Below, in pieces: positions 18,022 to 28,513 of a stretch of DNA of 64,000 bases. The stretch lies in NCBI GenBank assembly GCA_025517425.1, contig JAOPJY010000001.1:186001-250000 (forward strand). The letters run 5' to 3'. This stretch comes from Halobacteria archaeon AArc-dxtr1. GTDB taxonomy: Archaea; Halobacteriota; Halobacteria; Halobacteriales; Natrialbaceae. Both the position numbers and the translations under genes were made by a program. The notes under the pieces are model-generated. The model worked only from the letters and a program-made list of their open reading frames with translations. It did no database searches and was not told the DNA's origin. The number at the start of each line of letters is the position of its first letter. The first letter of the stretch is position 1.

Positions 18022-18531
18022 TTACGACGGCGTGATCCGGTCCCAGAACGCCTTCATATCTGACGCCGTCGCCATCGCGTCGAGTTCGCGGTAGGTCGAC
18101 TGTTCCTCGTCGTGGTTCGCCTCGAGTAGATCGGTCACCGCACTGTCGTGGCCCAGCTTTTTCGACAGCATCAGCAGGTTCTCGTACCCCGTCATCTCGA
18201 TGCGCTCGGTGTGCATTCCTGCGCCGATGTATGCCATATTCAACAGCTCGTCGTCCTCGATCTGCTCTTCTAACGTCTGGCGCTCGGTCTCGAGTCCGTC
18301 GAAGACGGCGTCCTCGGTCGGGGCCGGTGTGGCGCCGATCTCGTCGAAGACGTCCTCGAGCCGAGAGACGTGTTCGCGGGTCTCTTCGCGGTGTTCGGCG
18401 AACCCCTCGCTGATCCGGTCGTTGGTCGCGTTGATCGCCATCTCGTCTAGAGCCTCGACGAGCTGGGTCTCGACGTAGTACATCTGGCGGAGCGCGTGTT
18501 CGAACATGTCCTCGAGCGTGTTCAGCGTCAT
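18022..18531 (-). CDS. DUF892 (YciE/YciF-type) ferritin-like protein
   Basis: 169 residues. Opens with LNTLEDMFEHALRQMYYVET, the standard DUF892 start, and has the long antiparallel helices of the ferritin-like fold with conserved E, H and E residues (HREETREHVSRLEDVF; ANHDEEQSTYRELD). DUF892 proteins are small stress-induced putative di-metal proteins. Cytoplasmic. Monocistronic. Confidence 0.92.
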   Translation of the reverse strand: MTLNTLEDMFEHALRQMYYVETQLVEALDEMAINATNDRISEGFAEHREETREHVSRLEDVFDEIGATPAPTEDAVFDGLETERQTLEEQIEDDELLNMAYIGAGMHTERIEMTGYENLLMLSKKLGHDSAVTDLLEANHDEEQSTYRELDAMATASDMKAFWDRITPS

Positions 18532-18640
18532 CGTAGGGACGGGCGCGAGCCGCGGACAAAGATCTGGGGCCCGCGGTTGCAGGCAGGCGCTGCCGGCGTT
18601 CGAATGGACTCACTGTCGAGGCGCTTCGATCCCGAACGAA

Positions 18641-19369
18641 CTACGCGATCTCGACCGATGCGGGATCGATCCGCCGTGGCTCGGGAACGGACGCCTCCCC
18701 AGAGACGGCGACGTCGGCGGACTCGGTCTCCGAGCCCGGAAGCACGATCACCGCGTCGGCGAGCAGCGGGGCCAGCACGCCCGCGACGACAGCGGCCGGG
18801 CTCCACGGCGCCCGGAGCGCGACGCGATCGCCAGCCGCCAATCCACTCTCGTCGACGACAGTTCTGGCGGCGTCGAGACACCGGCCGCGTCCGAACTCTC
18901 GATCTCCGTCCGACAGCAGCCCCGTCTCGGGATCGACCTCGACGGGCGGGAACGAGGGGTTCTCGCTCCAGAGGCCGCCCTCGAAGTGACGGATGGACGG
19001 GTCCGAGGGGGCGTCTCCGTAGCCGACGCGCTGGCCCCCCGGCGCCAGCTCGTACTCCTCGATCGTCTCCGTCGGGGCGACGACCGTCCGGACGTCCGTC
19101 TCCGCGGCCAGCTCCGTCGGCGGCTCGAATCGGGTCGTCCCGCCAAGCAGTGCCGTCCCGAAGAACGCGAGCAGCGCGAGCTGGCTGCTACCGGAAACAC
19201 CGACGGTCACGCCGCGTCGGACGCCGGTGTGACGCAGAAAGTTGCCGGCTTTCCACGCGCTCGTCCGGAGCCAGTGGGCGTCGTACACCCGGCCTGTGGG
19301 GTCTTCGAGTGCCGGCTGCTCGGAGCGTCGGTCCCGGGCGAAGAGCTCACCGAGTGTCGGCTCGCCCAT
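18641..19369 (-). CDS. AMP-synthetase-like protein, non-catalytic, in dnaJ operon
   Basis: 242 residues. The N-terminal half reads like the start of an acyl-CoA synthetase (TLGELFARDRRSEQPALEDP; WLRTSAWKAGNFLRHTGVRRG), and SGLAAGDRVALRAPWSPAAVVAGVLAP repeats that theme, but the AMP-binding signature (TSGTTGxPK) and the adenylation C-terminal lysine are missing. It starts 1 bp after the dnaJ stop, so it is co-translated with the chaperone. Probably a conserved non-enzymatic derivative; role unknown. Confidence 0.72.
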   Translation of the reverse strand: MGEPTLGELFARDRRSEQPALEDPTGRVYDAHWLRTSAWKAGNFLRHTGVRRGVTVGVSGSSQLALLAFFGTALLGGTTRFEPPTELAAETDVRTVVAPTETIEEYELAPGGQRVGYGDAPSDPSIRHFEGGLWSENPSFPPVEVDPETGLLSDGDREFGRGRCLDAARTVVDESGLAAGDRVALRAPWSPAAVVAGVLAPLLADAVIVLPGSETESADVAVSGEASVPEPRRIDPASVEIA

Positions 19370-19370
19370 C

Positions 19371-20522
19371 TCAGAACGCCCGCTTTATTCGCTCGAAGAA
19401 TCCCTCGTTGACGTCGATCTCGTCGCCGCCGGCTTCGGCGAACGCCTCGAGCGCCTCTCGTTGCTCTGCGTTTAAGCTGTCGGGGGTGACGACCTGCACC
19501 TTCACGAAGAGGTCTCCGTGGCCTCGCCCCCGGAGTCGTGGCATTCCTTTGCCGCCGAGACGGAACGTCTCGCCGCTCTGGGTCCCCGTCGGGATGTCGA
19601 ACTGTGCCGCGCCCTCGATTGTCGGCACCTCGACCGTGTCGCCGAACGTCGCTTGCGGGAACGAGATCGGCATTCGATAGCGGAGGTCGTCGCCGTCGCG
19701 CTCGAAGTCCGGGTGGTCGGCCACCGCGACGTCGATCAGGAGGTCGCCGTTGAGGCCACCCTCCGGACTCGGAGCGCCCTCTCGTTCCATCCGGAGGGTC
19801 TGGCCGTCCCGAATTCCCGCTGGCACGTCGACGGTCAGCGTTGCCTCGGCTCGGACGTAGCCTCGGCCACGACAGTCACTACACTCCTCGGAGTAGAGGG
19901 TGCCGTCCCCATCGCAGCGCCGACAGGACGTCGTCTGCTGGACGCGTCCCAGCGGTGTCTGCTGAACCTGGGTGACCTGCCCGCGACCCTGACACTCCGG
20001 ACACGTTCGGGCGTCGGCATCTGGGGGGTGACCCTCGCCGTCACAGGTGTCACAGCCCTCGGGTCGTTCGATGGTGAACTGCTTTTCGACGCCGTTGTAG
20101 GCGTCTTCGAGTTCGATCTCAAGTTCCGTCCGCAGATCCTGTCCCTTCTGGGGCCGGCGCCGGCCGCGTCCGCGTCCGCCGCCGCCGAAGACCTGCTCGA
20201 AGATGTCGCCGAGACCGCCACCGCCGCCCATGCCACCGAACGGATCGCCGCCCATGCCGCCGGCACCGCCCTGGCTGGCGTCGTAGCCGTGCTTTTCGGC
20301 CTGTTCGTAGCGGTCGTGGCCCATCTGGTCGTAGGCCTCGCGTTTGTCCTCGTCGGTGAGAACTTGCTTTGCCTTCTGGATCTTCTTGAACTTCTCTTCG
20401 GCGTCCGGATCGTCGCTGACGTCTGGGTGGTACTCCGTGGCCTTCTGGCGATAGGCCTGTTTGATCTCCTCGGGGGAGGCGTCCCGACTCACGCCCAGAA
20501 TATCGTAGAAGTCCTCGCTCAT
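19371..20522 (-). CDS. dnaJ: DnaJ co-chaperone (Hsp40, type I)
   Basis: 383 residues. J domain 1-70 with HPD at 32-34, a Gly/Phe-rich linker (about 75-110), four CxxCxGxG zinc motifs (CDTCDGEG, CPECQGRG, CRRCDGDG, CSDCRGRG), then the substrate-binding beta domains. Stimulates the ATPase of DnaK and delivers unfolded clients. dnaK lies 121 bp upstream on the same strand and an AMP-synthetase-like gene follows after 1 bp. Confidence 0.97.
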   Translation of the reverse strand: MSEDFYDILGVSRDASPEEIKQAYRQKATEYHPDVSDDPDAEEKFKKIQKAKQVLTDEDKREAYDQMGHDRYEQAEKHGYDASQGGAGGMGGDPFGGMGGGGGLGDIFEQVFGGGGRGRGRRRPQKGQDLRTELEIELEDAYNGVEKQFTIERPEGCDTCDGEGHPPDADARTCPECQGRGQVTQVQQTPLGRVQQTTSCRRCDGDGTLYSEECSDCRGRGYVRAEATLTVDVPAGIRDGQTLRMEREGAPSPEGGLNGDLLIDVAVADHPDFERDGDDLRYRMPISFPQATFGDTVEVPTIEGAAQFDIPTGTQSGETFRLGGKGMPRLRGRGHGDLFVKVQVVTPDSLNAEQREALEAFAEAGGDEIDVNEGFFERIKRAF

Positions 20523-20643
20523 TCGTTGTCACCCGCTAATCCGTTGGGACACTTCAAACGACCGTTCTCGCGTTCCCGTTCCCGACGTCACTCGTTTCCG
20601 TTCCGAACGTTGCTCCTCGAAGAGACGTCCGCAGTCGACGACG

Positions 20644-22575
<1,932 letters not shown>

Positions 22576-22606
22576 TGTCGTTGTGGGAGCTATTGTTCGC
22601 ACTTTG

Positions 22607-22613
22607 TTTTAAA
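22607..22613 (-). promoter_or_regulatory. TATA box of dnaK
   Basis: TTTAAAA on the coding strand, 32-38 nt upstream of the dnaK ATG, within an AT-rich patch. Position fits an archaeal TATA box with a very short leader. Confidence 0.6.
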
Positions 22614-22737
22614 GCTTACTAGCTCGTCCCGAGAGCCGAATAAAACGCCGACGCGGCCGATATCGGCGTCGCTGATGCACTTGGATCGACGATAAAATTC
22701 GCTTGGGGCTCCACTCAGTGGAATCTCTTTTCGGACC

Positions 22738-23112
22738 CTATGGAGACTCCAGAACGATCAGCTCACCATCTCCCGGTTCAGCGAGGAAGTAGACGTGACT
22801 GAACGACGATGTCGTCTCCGCTTTGTTCCCATGCCAGTGCTCTTCACCGGGAGGGAACACGATTAAATCACCGTTTGACACCGTACGCTCTTCGTCGCGC
22901 GTCGCCACGATGCCCTCTCCCTCGGTGACATACAGCACTTGTACGCCGGAGTGAGTGTGGAACTTGGTCCGCTCACCCGGCCGAAACGTTACTTCTGCCG
23001 ATCGAACGGTATTCCCGTCGAACTCGCCCTCAACGCTTTCGGAGAGCAGTGCCAACGTCTCCTGTACTGGATGGTCCCACTCGTTCTTTTTTGCGGCGTT
23101 CGTTACGTTCAT
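22738..23112 (-). CDS. Cupin-domain protein
   Basis: 124 residues, a single cupin barrel. Motif 1 is TKFHTHSGVQVLYVTEGEG (two His and, later, Glu as metal ligands) and motif 2 PPGEEHWHGNK. No signal peptide. Single cupins bind small molecules or oxidise them; substrate unknown. First gene inside the lower-GC block between dnaK and grpE; monocistronic. Confidence 0.88.
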   Translation of the reverse strand: MNVTNAAKKNEWDHPVQETLALLSESVEGEFDGNTVRSAEVTFRPGERTKFHTHSGVQVLYVTEGEGIVATRDEERTVSNGDLIVFPPGEEHWHGNKAETTSSFSHVYFLAEPGDGELIVLESP

Positions 23113-23250
23113 CGTTCGTACCCAACCTCATTGCCCATTCCCAGCAGGGTAAACTGCTATTCGACCTGTAACTGACAGTCATTCTCTGTGAAGAACGAAT
23201 TCTGCCGTTCGTCGCGGGTGGGGAGCACCAGTTTTCACAGCCCGACCGAT

Positions 23251-24579
23251 TCACCGCTTGTCCCAGGCCGGCGCCGGGTAGAGAGGGTCGGCTTCGCTGA
23301 CCTGCTCTGGCCACACGAGTTGCTTGCCTGTGTCCGGCTGCCACTGGTAGACGACCATCCCTCTCGGTATGGTGCCGTCTTCGTTGAACTGCACGGACCC
23401 GTAGAGGCTCTCGAACTGGATCTCGCGAATGGCGTCGCGCACGGTCTCCGGACTCAGTTCGGCGACAGCGATGAACGCGCGCTGGAAGGTCTGAACGACG
23501 GCGCTGGCGGCCGCACTGTGGTAGCTGGGTTCGTACCCGTACTCATTTTCGATGGCCGAAAGAAACTCGCTCGTCGATCCGAAGACATCGTCCGCGGAGT
23601 CGACGGTGGTCGCCCACGGCGACGGACCGTACCAGTAGTCGCCGTTCTCCCCGGTCTGTGCCCTGAACGAGTCGGTAAGGCTACCCCCCGGCGCCCACAC
23701 CATGTCGACGTCGACGGTCTCGCTCGCCAGTTGCTCGGCCGCGATCACCGCGTCGTCCTGATAGCCACACAGGAAGAGCACGTCCGCGTTGGTATCTTCG
23801 ACGAGCGCGAGATACGCCGAGACATCGGTCGCCTCATCCGGGATCGTCTCGTCGACGACGATGTCGACTCCCGCTGACTGCAGGTTTCCGCGTGCGCCCT
23901 CCGCAACGTCTTGGTTGAACGGATCCCCTTTGACCAGGATCGCCGCCGATGACGGTTGATCCGGCTGCGCCACCGCCATCTCGATATTCGTGGTGGCGTC
24001 GGTGTCGGCGGTCGGTACCAGGCTGAAAATCCACTCGTTGTCGCGCTCGAATATCTGGCTGCTGGCGCCGCCACCGGCAACCATCGGCCGCTCGGCGCTC
24101 GCCGCCACGTCACTGGCCGGCAGCGTAATCCCGCTCGAGTACGGTCCCACCAGGTAGTCGATCCCCTCTTGCTCGACGAGGCTCTGGTAGATGGCTTCGC
24201 TCCTCGAGGAGTCGCTCTGGTCGTCTCGCAGGACCAGCTCGAGCTCGTAGGTAGTACCGTCGCCGGCTTCGACGCCGCCGGCGTTGTTGATGCGCTCTAT
24301 GGTCAGTTCGTATGCGTCCGCATACAGCCGTCCGAGGTCGGAGAGGTCGCCGGAGAGACTCATCGATCCGCCGAGCGTGATCGTGTCCGTCGGCGTCTCG
24401 TCACCCCCGTCGTCTTCGTCGCTCCTATCGTCAGCCTCGGAAGTGGTGGCGGTTGCCGTCGACTTGCCACTCAGACAGCCTGCAAGGCCGGCGACACCTG
24501 CTCCCACGGCCGCTTTCAAAACCCGTCGGCGATTCGTACTCCGCCGCCCCTGTCCACTGGCGTTAGATCTTCGCGACAT
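23251..24579 (-). CDS. ABC-type branched-chain amino-acid binding lipoprotein
   Basis: 442 residues from the ATG at 24579. RRRVLKAAVGAGVAG is a Tat signal and GLAGC (C35) a lipobox, followed by a Ser/Thr/Asp linker and a type-1 periplasmic-binding fold (Leu/Ile/Val family): ITLGGSMSLSGDLSDLG opens it and YQWQPDTGKQLVWPEQ closes it. It would capture an amino acid or similar solute. No permease or ATPase genes are adjacent, so it is an orphan component. In the lower-GC block. Confidence 0.92.
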   Translation of the reverse strand: MSRRSNASGQGRRSTNRRRVLKAAVGAGVAGLAGCLSGKSTATATTSEADDRSDEDDGGDETPTDTITLGGSMSLSGDLSDLGRLYADAYELTIERINNAGGVEAGDGTTYELELVLRDDQSDSSRSEAIYQSLVEQEGIDYLVGPYSSGITLPASDVAASAERPMVAGGGASSQIFERDNEWIFSLVPTADTDATTNIEMAVAQPDQPSSAAILVKGDPFNQDVAEGARGNLQSAGVDIVVDETIPDEATDVSAYLALVEDTNADVLFLCGYQDDAVIAAEQLASETVDVDMVWAPGGSLTDSFRAQTGENGDYWYGPSPWATTVDSADDVFGSTSEFLSAIENEYGYEPSYHSAAASAVVQTFQRAFIAVAELSPETVRDAIREIQFESLYGSVQFNEDGTIPRGMVVYQWQPDTGKQLVWPEQVSEADPLYPAPAWDKR

Positions 24580-24724
24580 CTTCCACTCCAACTCCCCACA
24601 AAGTTTGCAAAGTAGCTTTCCAGCGGTTAGCGTGAGTTTCCCTGCCCTGTACCTGTACTCGAGGAACGTCGACAGTACCGTCTCAGTGCCGACCGCGACG
24701 GTCGCTATTGCCTGCGATAGAGAG

Positions 24725-25339
24725 TCACCCGACGATGTTGTTGATCGTGATAACGACAAAGATCAGGATCACGATTTCGCTCACGATCCACGAATGTGTG
24801 TTTATCCACGTGCGAACCTTCGGAAGGATCGTCTCCGCACGGTCGCCGATCATAACCAGGGATAGCGATGGAACGGCCAGAAGCAGTAGCGTCAGTAAGA
24901 CAAACCCGGTTGCGTGCCACAGCGGATCGCCGTGACTCGCGAGGTAGGTCCCGACGGTGATCGACGTGAGAATGTCGGTCGGAAAGAACCCCATCAGCAG
25001 GAACCCCAGTTGGAACGAGAACTTCGGGGTCGCGGTCTCGAGTTTCCCCATCCACGTTGGGGGTTCGGATTGCTCGCGTTTCAGGTAGACGTTCACCATC
25101 GCGGCGAGGAGAACGACGAGCACGAGCAGTTGCAGCATGCGGTTCGACCCGCCCTGACGAACGCCACTGCCGAGATAATACGCGAGCGTGACGACGAGAC
25201 TGATCGAGAGGGAGGCCCCGAAGACGAACGCGGCCGAATTCCGCCGCCAGTCCTCGCTCGTGGCCAGAAAGATGGCGCTGAGAATTTGCGGCCCACCGAT
25301 CATAACGAATACCAGCGGGAGAATCACCAGGAAGTTCAT
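24725..25339 (-). CDS. GAP-family membrane protein (LysE-like)
   Basis: 204 residues, six predicted helices. MNFLVILPLVFVMIGGPQ opens a GAP (Sap) domain, seen in mycobacterial peptidoglycolipid-addressing proteins and in haloarchaea; FGASLSISLVVTLAYYLG, KFSFQLGFLLMGFFPTDILT and the final helix continue the pattern. It belongs to the LysE-like exporter superfamily; substrate unknown. In the lower-GC block, 145 bp from the binding-protein gene upstream in sequence order. Confidence 0.86.
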   Translation of the reverse strand: MNFLVILPLVFVMIGGPQILSAIFLATSEDWRRNSAAFVFGASLSISLVVTLAYYLGSGVRQGGSNRMLQLLVLVVLLAAMVNVYLKREQSEPPTWMGKLETATPKFSFQLGFLLMGFFPTDILTSITVGTYLASHGDPLWHATGFVLLTLLLLAVPSLSLVMIGDRAETILPKVRTWINTHSWIVSEIVILIFVVITINNIVG

Positions 25340-25844
25340 CGTTCGAGGAGTACACGCGTAATTGCGGCCTGTCCGTCGACACTCGAGATTTTTGGCTCAC
25401 GGTTGTGTCTGACGCCGATTGGAACGCCACGGTTCGAGTGTTGTTGGATATCAACCGTGCTCATGCAGCCTTCGACCGAATACACGTTCTACCGACATTA
25501 TACCCCGTTGTTGAGAAGGTGATTGTTACTATTGCTAGCCAGCGCTGTCGCTGAAGGTCGAAATGAAGAGTACACCGTTCACGCGGTGGTAATCACGACG
25601 AGTCGAATAGAAGGCGCGAGTGAAGCACGAACTACGGTCCGTGGTCGGTCACTACAGAATCAGGTAGTCGATCGAGAAGTCAGAGACAGTCATCCATCGA
25701 TCACTATCATCGTGCCATGAAATCCTTCTCGAGTAGCGGCACCGAATTATATGGAATGTTGGAGTGGAGGCGTGTGAGTCGGTCGTACCTGCTGCGATGG
25801 GCCCTGCTGCGATGGGCCACTCAGAGAGGCATGAGCCATGAGCC
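25340..25844. other. 505-bp AT-richer gene-free stretch
   Basis: No convincing coding frame on either strand. It is visibly AT-richer than the core (30 of 60 bases are G or C at 25681-25740). It carries the upstream region of the GAP gene and, at its right end, a perfect 15-bp tandem duplication (25788-25817) and a 7-bp ATGAGCC repeat that runs into the next start codon. Confidence 0.7.
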
Positions 25845-25850
25845 ATGAGC
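25788..25850. repeat. Tandem duplications before the DUF1254 gene
   Basis: CCTGCTGCGATGGGC occurs twice in tandem (25788-25802 and 25803-25817). After 13 bases ATGAGCC occurs at 25831 and 25838 and partially at 25845, giving three ATGs in three frames. Confidence 0.85.
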
Positions 25851-27302
25851 AACGAAACAAACCGCACGACGTCAGAAGGTAGTCAGGACAGCGATACGGC
25901 TAGCAGTATAGCATCGATCGCAGAAGACGCGTACCGCTACGGACTCCAACAGGTCATCTACTACGTGACGCGCTTCAACTACACGCAGAACGAGGACAGC
26001 GACTTCTTCGTGGGCGTCGATCGATTGTACTACCCCAACGAGGGGCGACCGATAACGGCTGACTTCACGGCTGTCGTCACTCCGAACGCCACCACCCTCT
26101 ATGGAATGGGCTTTCTCGACCTGCAGGACGAACCCATCGTCATCGAGATGCCCGAAGTCACCGACCGCTACTTCTCGCTACAGTTGATGAATCAGTACGG
26201 AATCTTTCCCCTCTACGCCGGGAATCAGTTCAACGGCACTGACGCGCGATCATACCTGATCCTGCCGTACGACTACGAAGGCGAGATTCCAGGCGACTTC
26301 GCCGCGACAGACGTTGTTCACGCAGGGACGAATACCCTGGCAACCGAACTCCGGTACGCGCTTCGCGACCCCACGGACGAATCCGAAATTGCGTACATCA
26401 ACGACCTGCAGGAGCAGACGACCATCACCCCGCTCAGCGAGTGGCTCGAAAACGACCGCTCGGGCGTGCCGCGGGTGGAACAGTCAGTCGTCCCCGGCGA
26501 CTACGAGACGATCCCGCGAATGGCGGAGCTCACAGCACAGCAGGTCGAAAATCAGACGGCAGCGGACTTCTTCACCCTCCTCAACCTCGTCCTGAACGAC
26601 CCGAGCATGCCGCTCATCGACGACTCCCGAAAGGAGGCTGCGATGCTCGAGCGGCTGGAGCAGGTCGGAATCGGCCCGGGTCTGGAGTTCGACTGGTCCG
26701 CCCTCGAGACTGACGTACAGGAGGCGCTGACTAATGGATTCGAGAACGGGTTCGAGCGCGTCAGAGCCGCCGTCGTGGAAGGTAACAGCGACATCATGGT
26801 TGACATGAACGGCTGGAACGTTCTTCAGAACACGGGGGACTTCAGAACCGACTGGTTGACCCGGGCTGCCATGGCCGACTTCGGCTTCGCGGGCCCCGAC
26901 TCGCCCGCGTCTCACGTCGGTGGGATCATATTTACTGACGCGAACGGCGACCCACTGGATGGGTCGAACCGGTACACCATCACGTTCGACCTCGATGACT
27001 TGCCACCAGTCACCGAGTTCTGGGAGGTCCCGATCTACGATGCGCAGGGCTACTTCGTCGAAAACGACCTCGACCGGTACAGCATCAACAGCTACATGCT
27101 CGAAGAAGGGCTGTTGCACACCGACGGTGACGAACTCGTCATTTACGTGCAACACGAGGAACCGGACGATCCCGAGCAGGCGACGAACTGGCTGCCAGCT
27201 CCTGAAGGGGGCATGCGCTACACAGCGCGATTCTACGGCCCACACTGGTCGCTGGTCGACGGGTCCTACGACATGCCCGAAGTCGTCCCTGCGGAGGAGT
27301 GA
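25845..27302 (+). CDS. DUF1254/DUF1214 family protein
   Basis: 485 residues. N-terminal DUF1254 (about 30-180) with TPNATTLYGMGFLDLQDEP and EMPEVTDRYFSLQLMNQYG, and C-terminal DUF1214 (about 360-475) with NRYTITFDLDDLPPVTEFWE and LDRYSINSYM. Many relatives are exported; this one has no signal peptide, starting with MSNETNRTTSEGSQD. Function of the family is not established. The third ATG of a 7-bp repeat is the only one in frame. A MITE sits 7 bp behind the stop codon. Confidence 0.9.
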   Translation: MSNETNRTTSEGSQDSDTASSIASIAEDAYRYGLQQVIYYVTRFNYTQNEDSDFFVGVDRLYYPNEGRPITADFTAVVTPNATTLYGMGFLDLQDEPIVIEMPEVTDRYFSLQLMNQYGIFPLYAGNQFNGTDARSYLILPYDYEGEIPGDFAATDVVHAGTNTLATELRYALRDPTDESEIAYINDLQEQTTITPLSEWLENDRSGVPRVEQSVVPGDYETIPRMAELTAQQVENQTAADFFTLLNLVLNDPSMPLIDDSRKEAAMLERLEQVGIGPGLEFDWSALETDVQEALTNGFENGFERVRAAVVEGNSDIMVDMNGWNVLQNTGDFRTDWLTRAAMADFGFAGPDSPASHVGGIIFTDANGDPLDGSNRYTITFDLDDLPPVTEFWEVPIYDAQGYFVENDLDRYSINSYMLEEGLLHTDGDELVIYVQHEEPDDPEQATNWLPAPEGGMRYTARFYGPHWSLVDGSYDMPEVVPAEE

Positions 27303-27309
27303 GGCCTTC

Positions 27310-27393
27310 TATAGTAACAACTGAAACAATTCACACACTGATCGCCGATCAGTCTGGCGGTCGAGTGTGCAATGACTTTCAGTGGCTACTATA
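27310..27393. mobile_element. 84-bp MITE with 5-bp target duplication
   Basis: The ends are imperfect inverted repeats: left TATAGTAACAACTGAAA, right (complement) TATAGTAGCCACTGAAA, 15 of 17 matching; the similarity continues inward to a perfect ACTGATC-GCC-GATCAGT hairpin at 27337-27353. The element is flanked by CCTTC on both sides (27305-27309 and 27394-27398), a target-site duplication. No coding capacity, so it must move with a transposase encoded elsewhere. It lies between two convergent stop codons. Confidence 0.8.
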
Positions 27394-27405
27394 CCTTCAT
27401 CCTAA

Positions 27406-28293
27406 CTAAAACGTAGCCTTCTTCTCTTTCTCGTCCTTCTCGCAGTCTTTCTCGTCTTTCTCCGGTTCGTCTTCTTTCGGCTCCTCTTCATGCTCTTTCT
27501 CCGGTTCGTCTTCTTCAGGCGTCTCTTCCTCCGGCTCAACGTCCTCGTCGTCCGGAAGAGCATCCTCCGTGAGGAGGATCTCGAACGGTTCATCGGCGGG
27601 TGCTGCCTCCGGCTCGAGGTAGCCAATCGCGAACGCGGAGTAGACGGTCCCTCCGGCGAGGGAAACGTCGATGTCGAAGACGCTGGTCTCTCGGTCGCCC
27701 GCAGGATAGATGGCGATCGGATACTCGCCTTCCGGGACTTCGATGTAGCCGGATTCGCCGAACGCGACGTTCTCGAACAGCGCGTCCCCGTTGTCACCGG
27801 CAACGACGTCCACCGCAGGCGCGTCGGGTGCGGCGTGGACGACGCGAACGCGGGCAGTATCCGCATCGACCGGGCTGTTGTCGTCCTCGAGTATCAGCGC
27901 TTCGAGGGGCTGATTCTCGGCGGCCACTTCGCCGATTGCCGCGAGGGTGGAGTCCACCTCGCCGAGTTCGACGGTCTCTTCGAGCACTGCTTCGGCCGGG
28001 TCTTCGCCGACGGGAACGACCTGGATCGTGTACGTGTCGGGCTCCAGGTCGCGGTAGTCGGTGACCGTCCCGTACGCAATGTCCTCGCGGACCAACTCTC
28101 CATCGACGTAGACGTCGATGTTGGGTGCATCGGGTGAGAGGTGTGCACTTCGAGTTTGGACCGCGGTATCGGTCGGCTGGTCGTTCGCTTCGTGATCACT
28201 CGCGGCAGCCGTGGCACTTCCGAGACCACTCGCCACTACGAGGCCGCCACCGATCTGAATAATTCGCCGCCGGCTCATGTCTTCTCCAGTCAT
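27406..28293 (-). CDS. Tat-exported DUF4397 protein with charged tail
   Basis: 295 residues from the ATG at 28293 (28278 is an alternative). MSRRRIIQIGGGLVVAS is a Tat signal without a lipobox. Two DUF4397 repeats follow: TRSAHLSPDAPNIDVYVDGE at about 48 and ARVRVVHAAPDAPAVDVVAG at about 140. The last 55 residues are a Glu/Lys-rich tail with one Cys (EPEEETPEEDEPEKEHEEEP and onward). DUF4397 domains are extracellular beta-sandwich-like modules of unknown role. In the lower-GC block beside the MITE. Confidence 0.9.
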   Translation of the reverse strand: MTGEDMSRRRIIQIGGGLVVASGLGSATAAASDHEANDQPTDTAVQTRSAHLSPDAPNIDVYVDGELVREDIAYGTVTDYRDLEPDTYTIQVVPVGEDPAEAVLEETVELGEVDSTLAAIGEVAAENQPLEALILEDDNSPVDADTARVRVVHAAPDAPAVDVVAGDNGDALFENVAFGESGYIEVPEGEYPIAIYPAGDRETSVFDIDVSLAGGTVYSAFAIGYLEPEAAPADEPFEILLTEDALPDDEDVEPEEETPEEDEPEKEHEEEPKEDEPEKDEKDCEKDEKEKKATF

Positions 28294-28513
28294 GCACCTG
28301 TCATGAACGACGATATCGATAATAGTGCTACCACTTGCAGGTGCCGGTTGATGAATGCTCGAAGCCCGGTACCCAACGATTTGAGCCGTCTGAGCGACCT
28401 GACCAGTATCGAAGAAGGCGGTCGCTTCGGATCTGGAACCAACACTGGGAACCGAGCCAACGGTTACCGGACTTTCCCGAACCGTCGTTGTTGAGTACAG
28501 AGAGATCCAGCCG

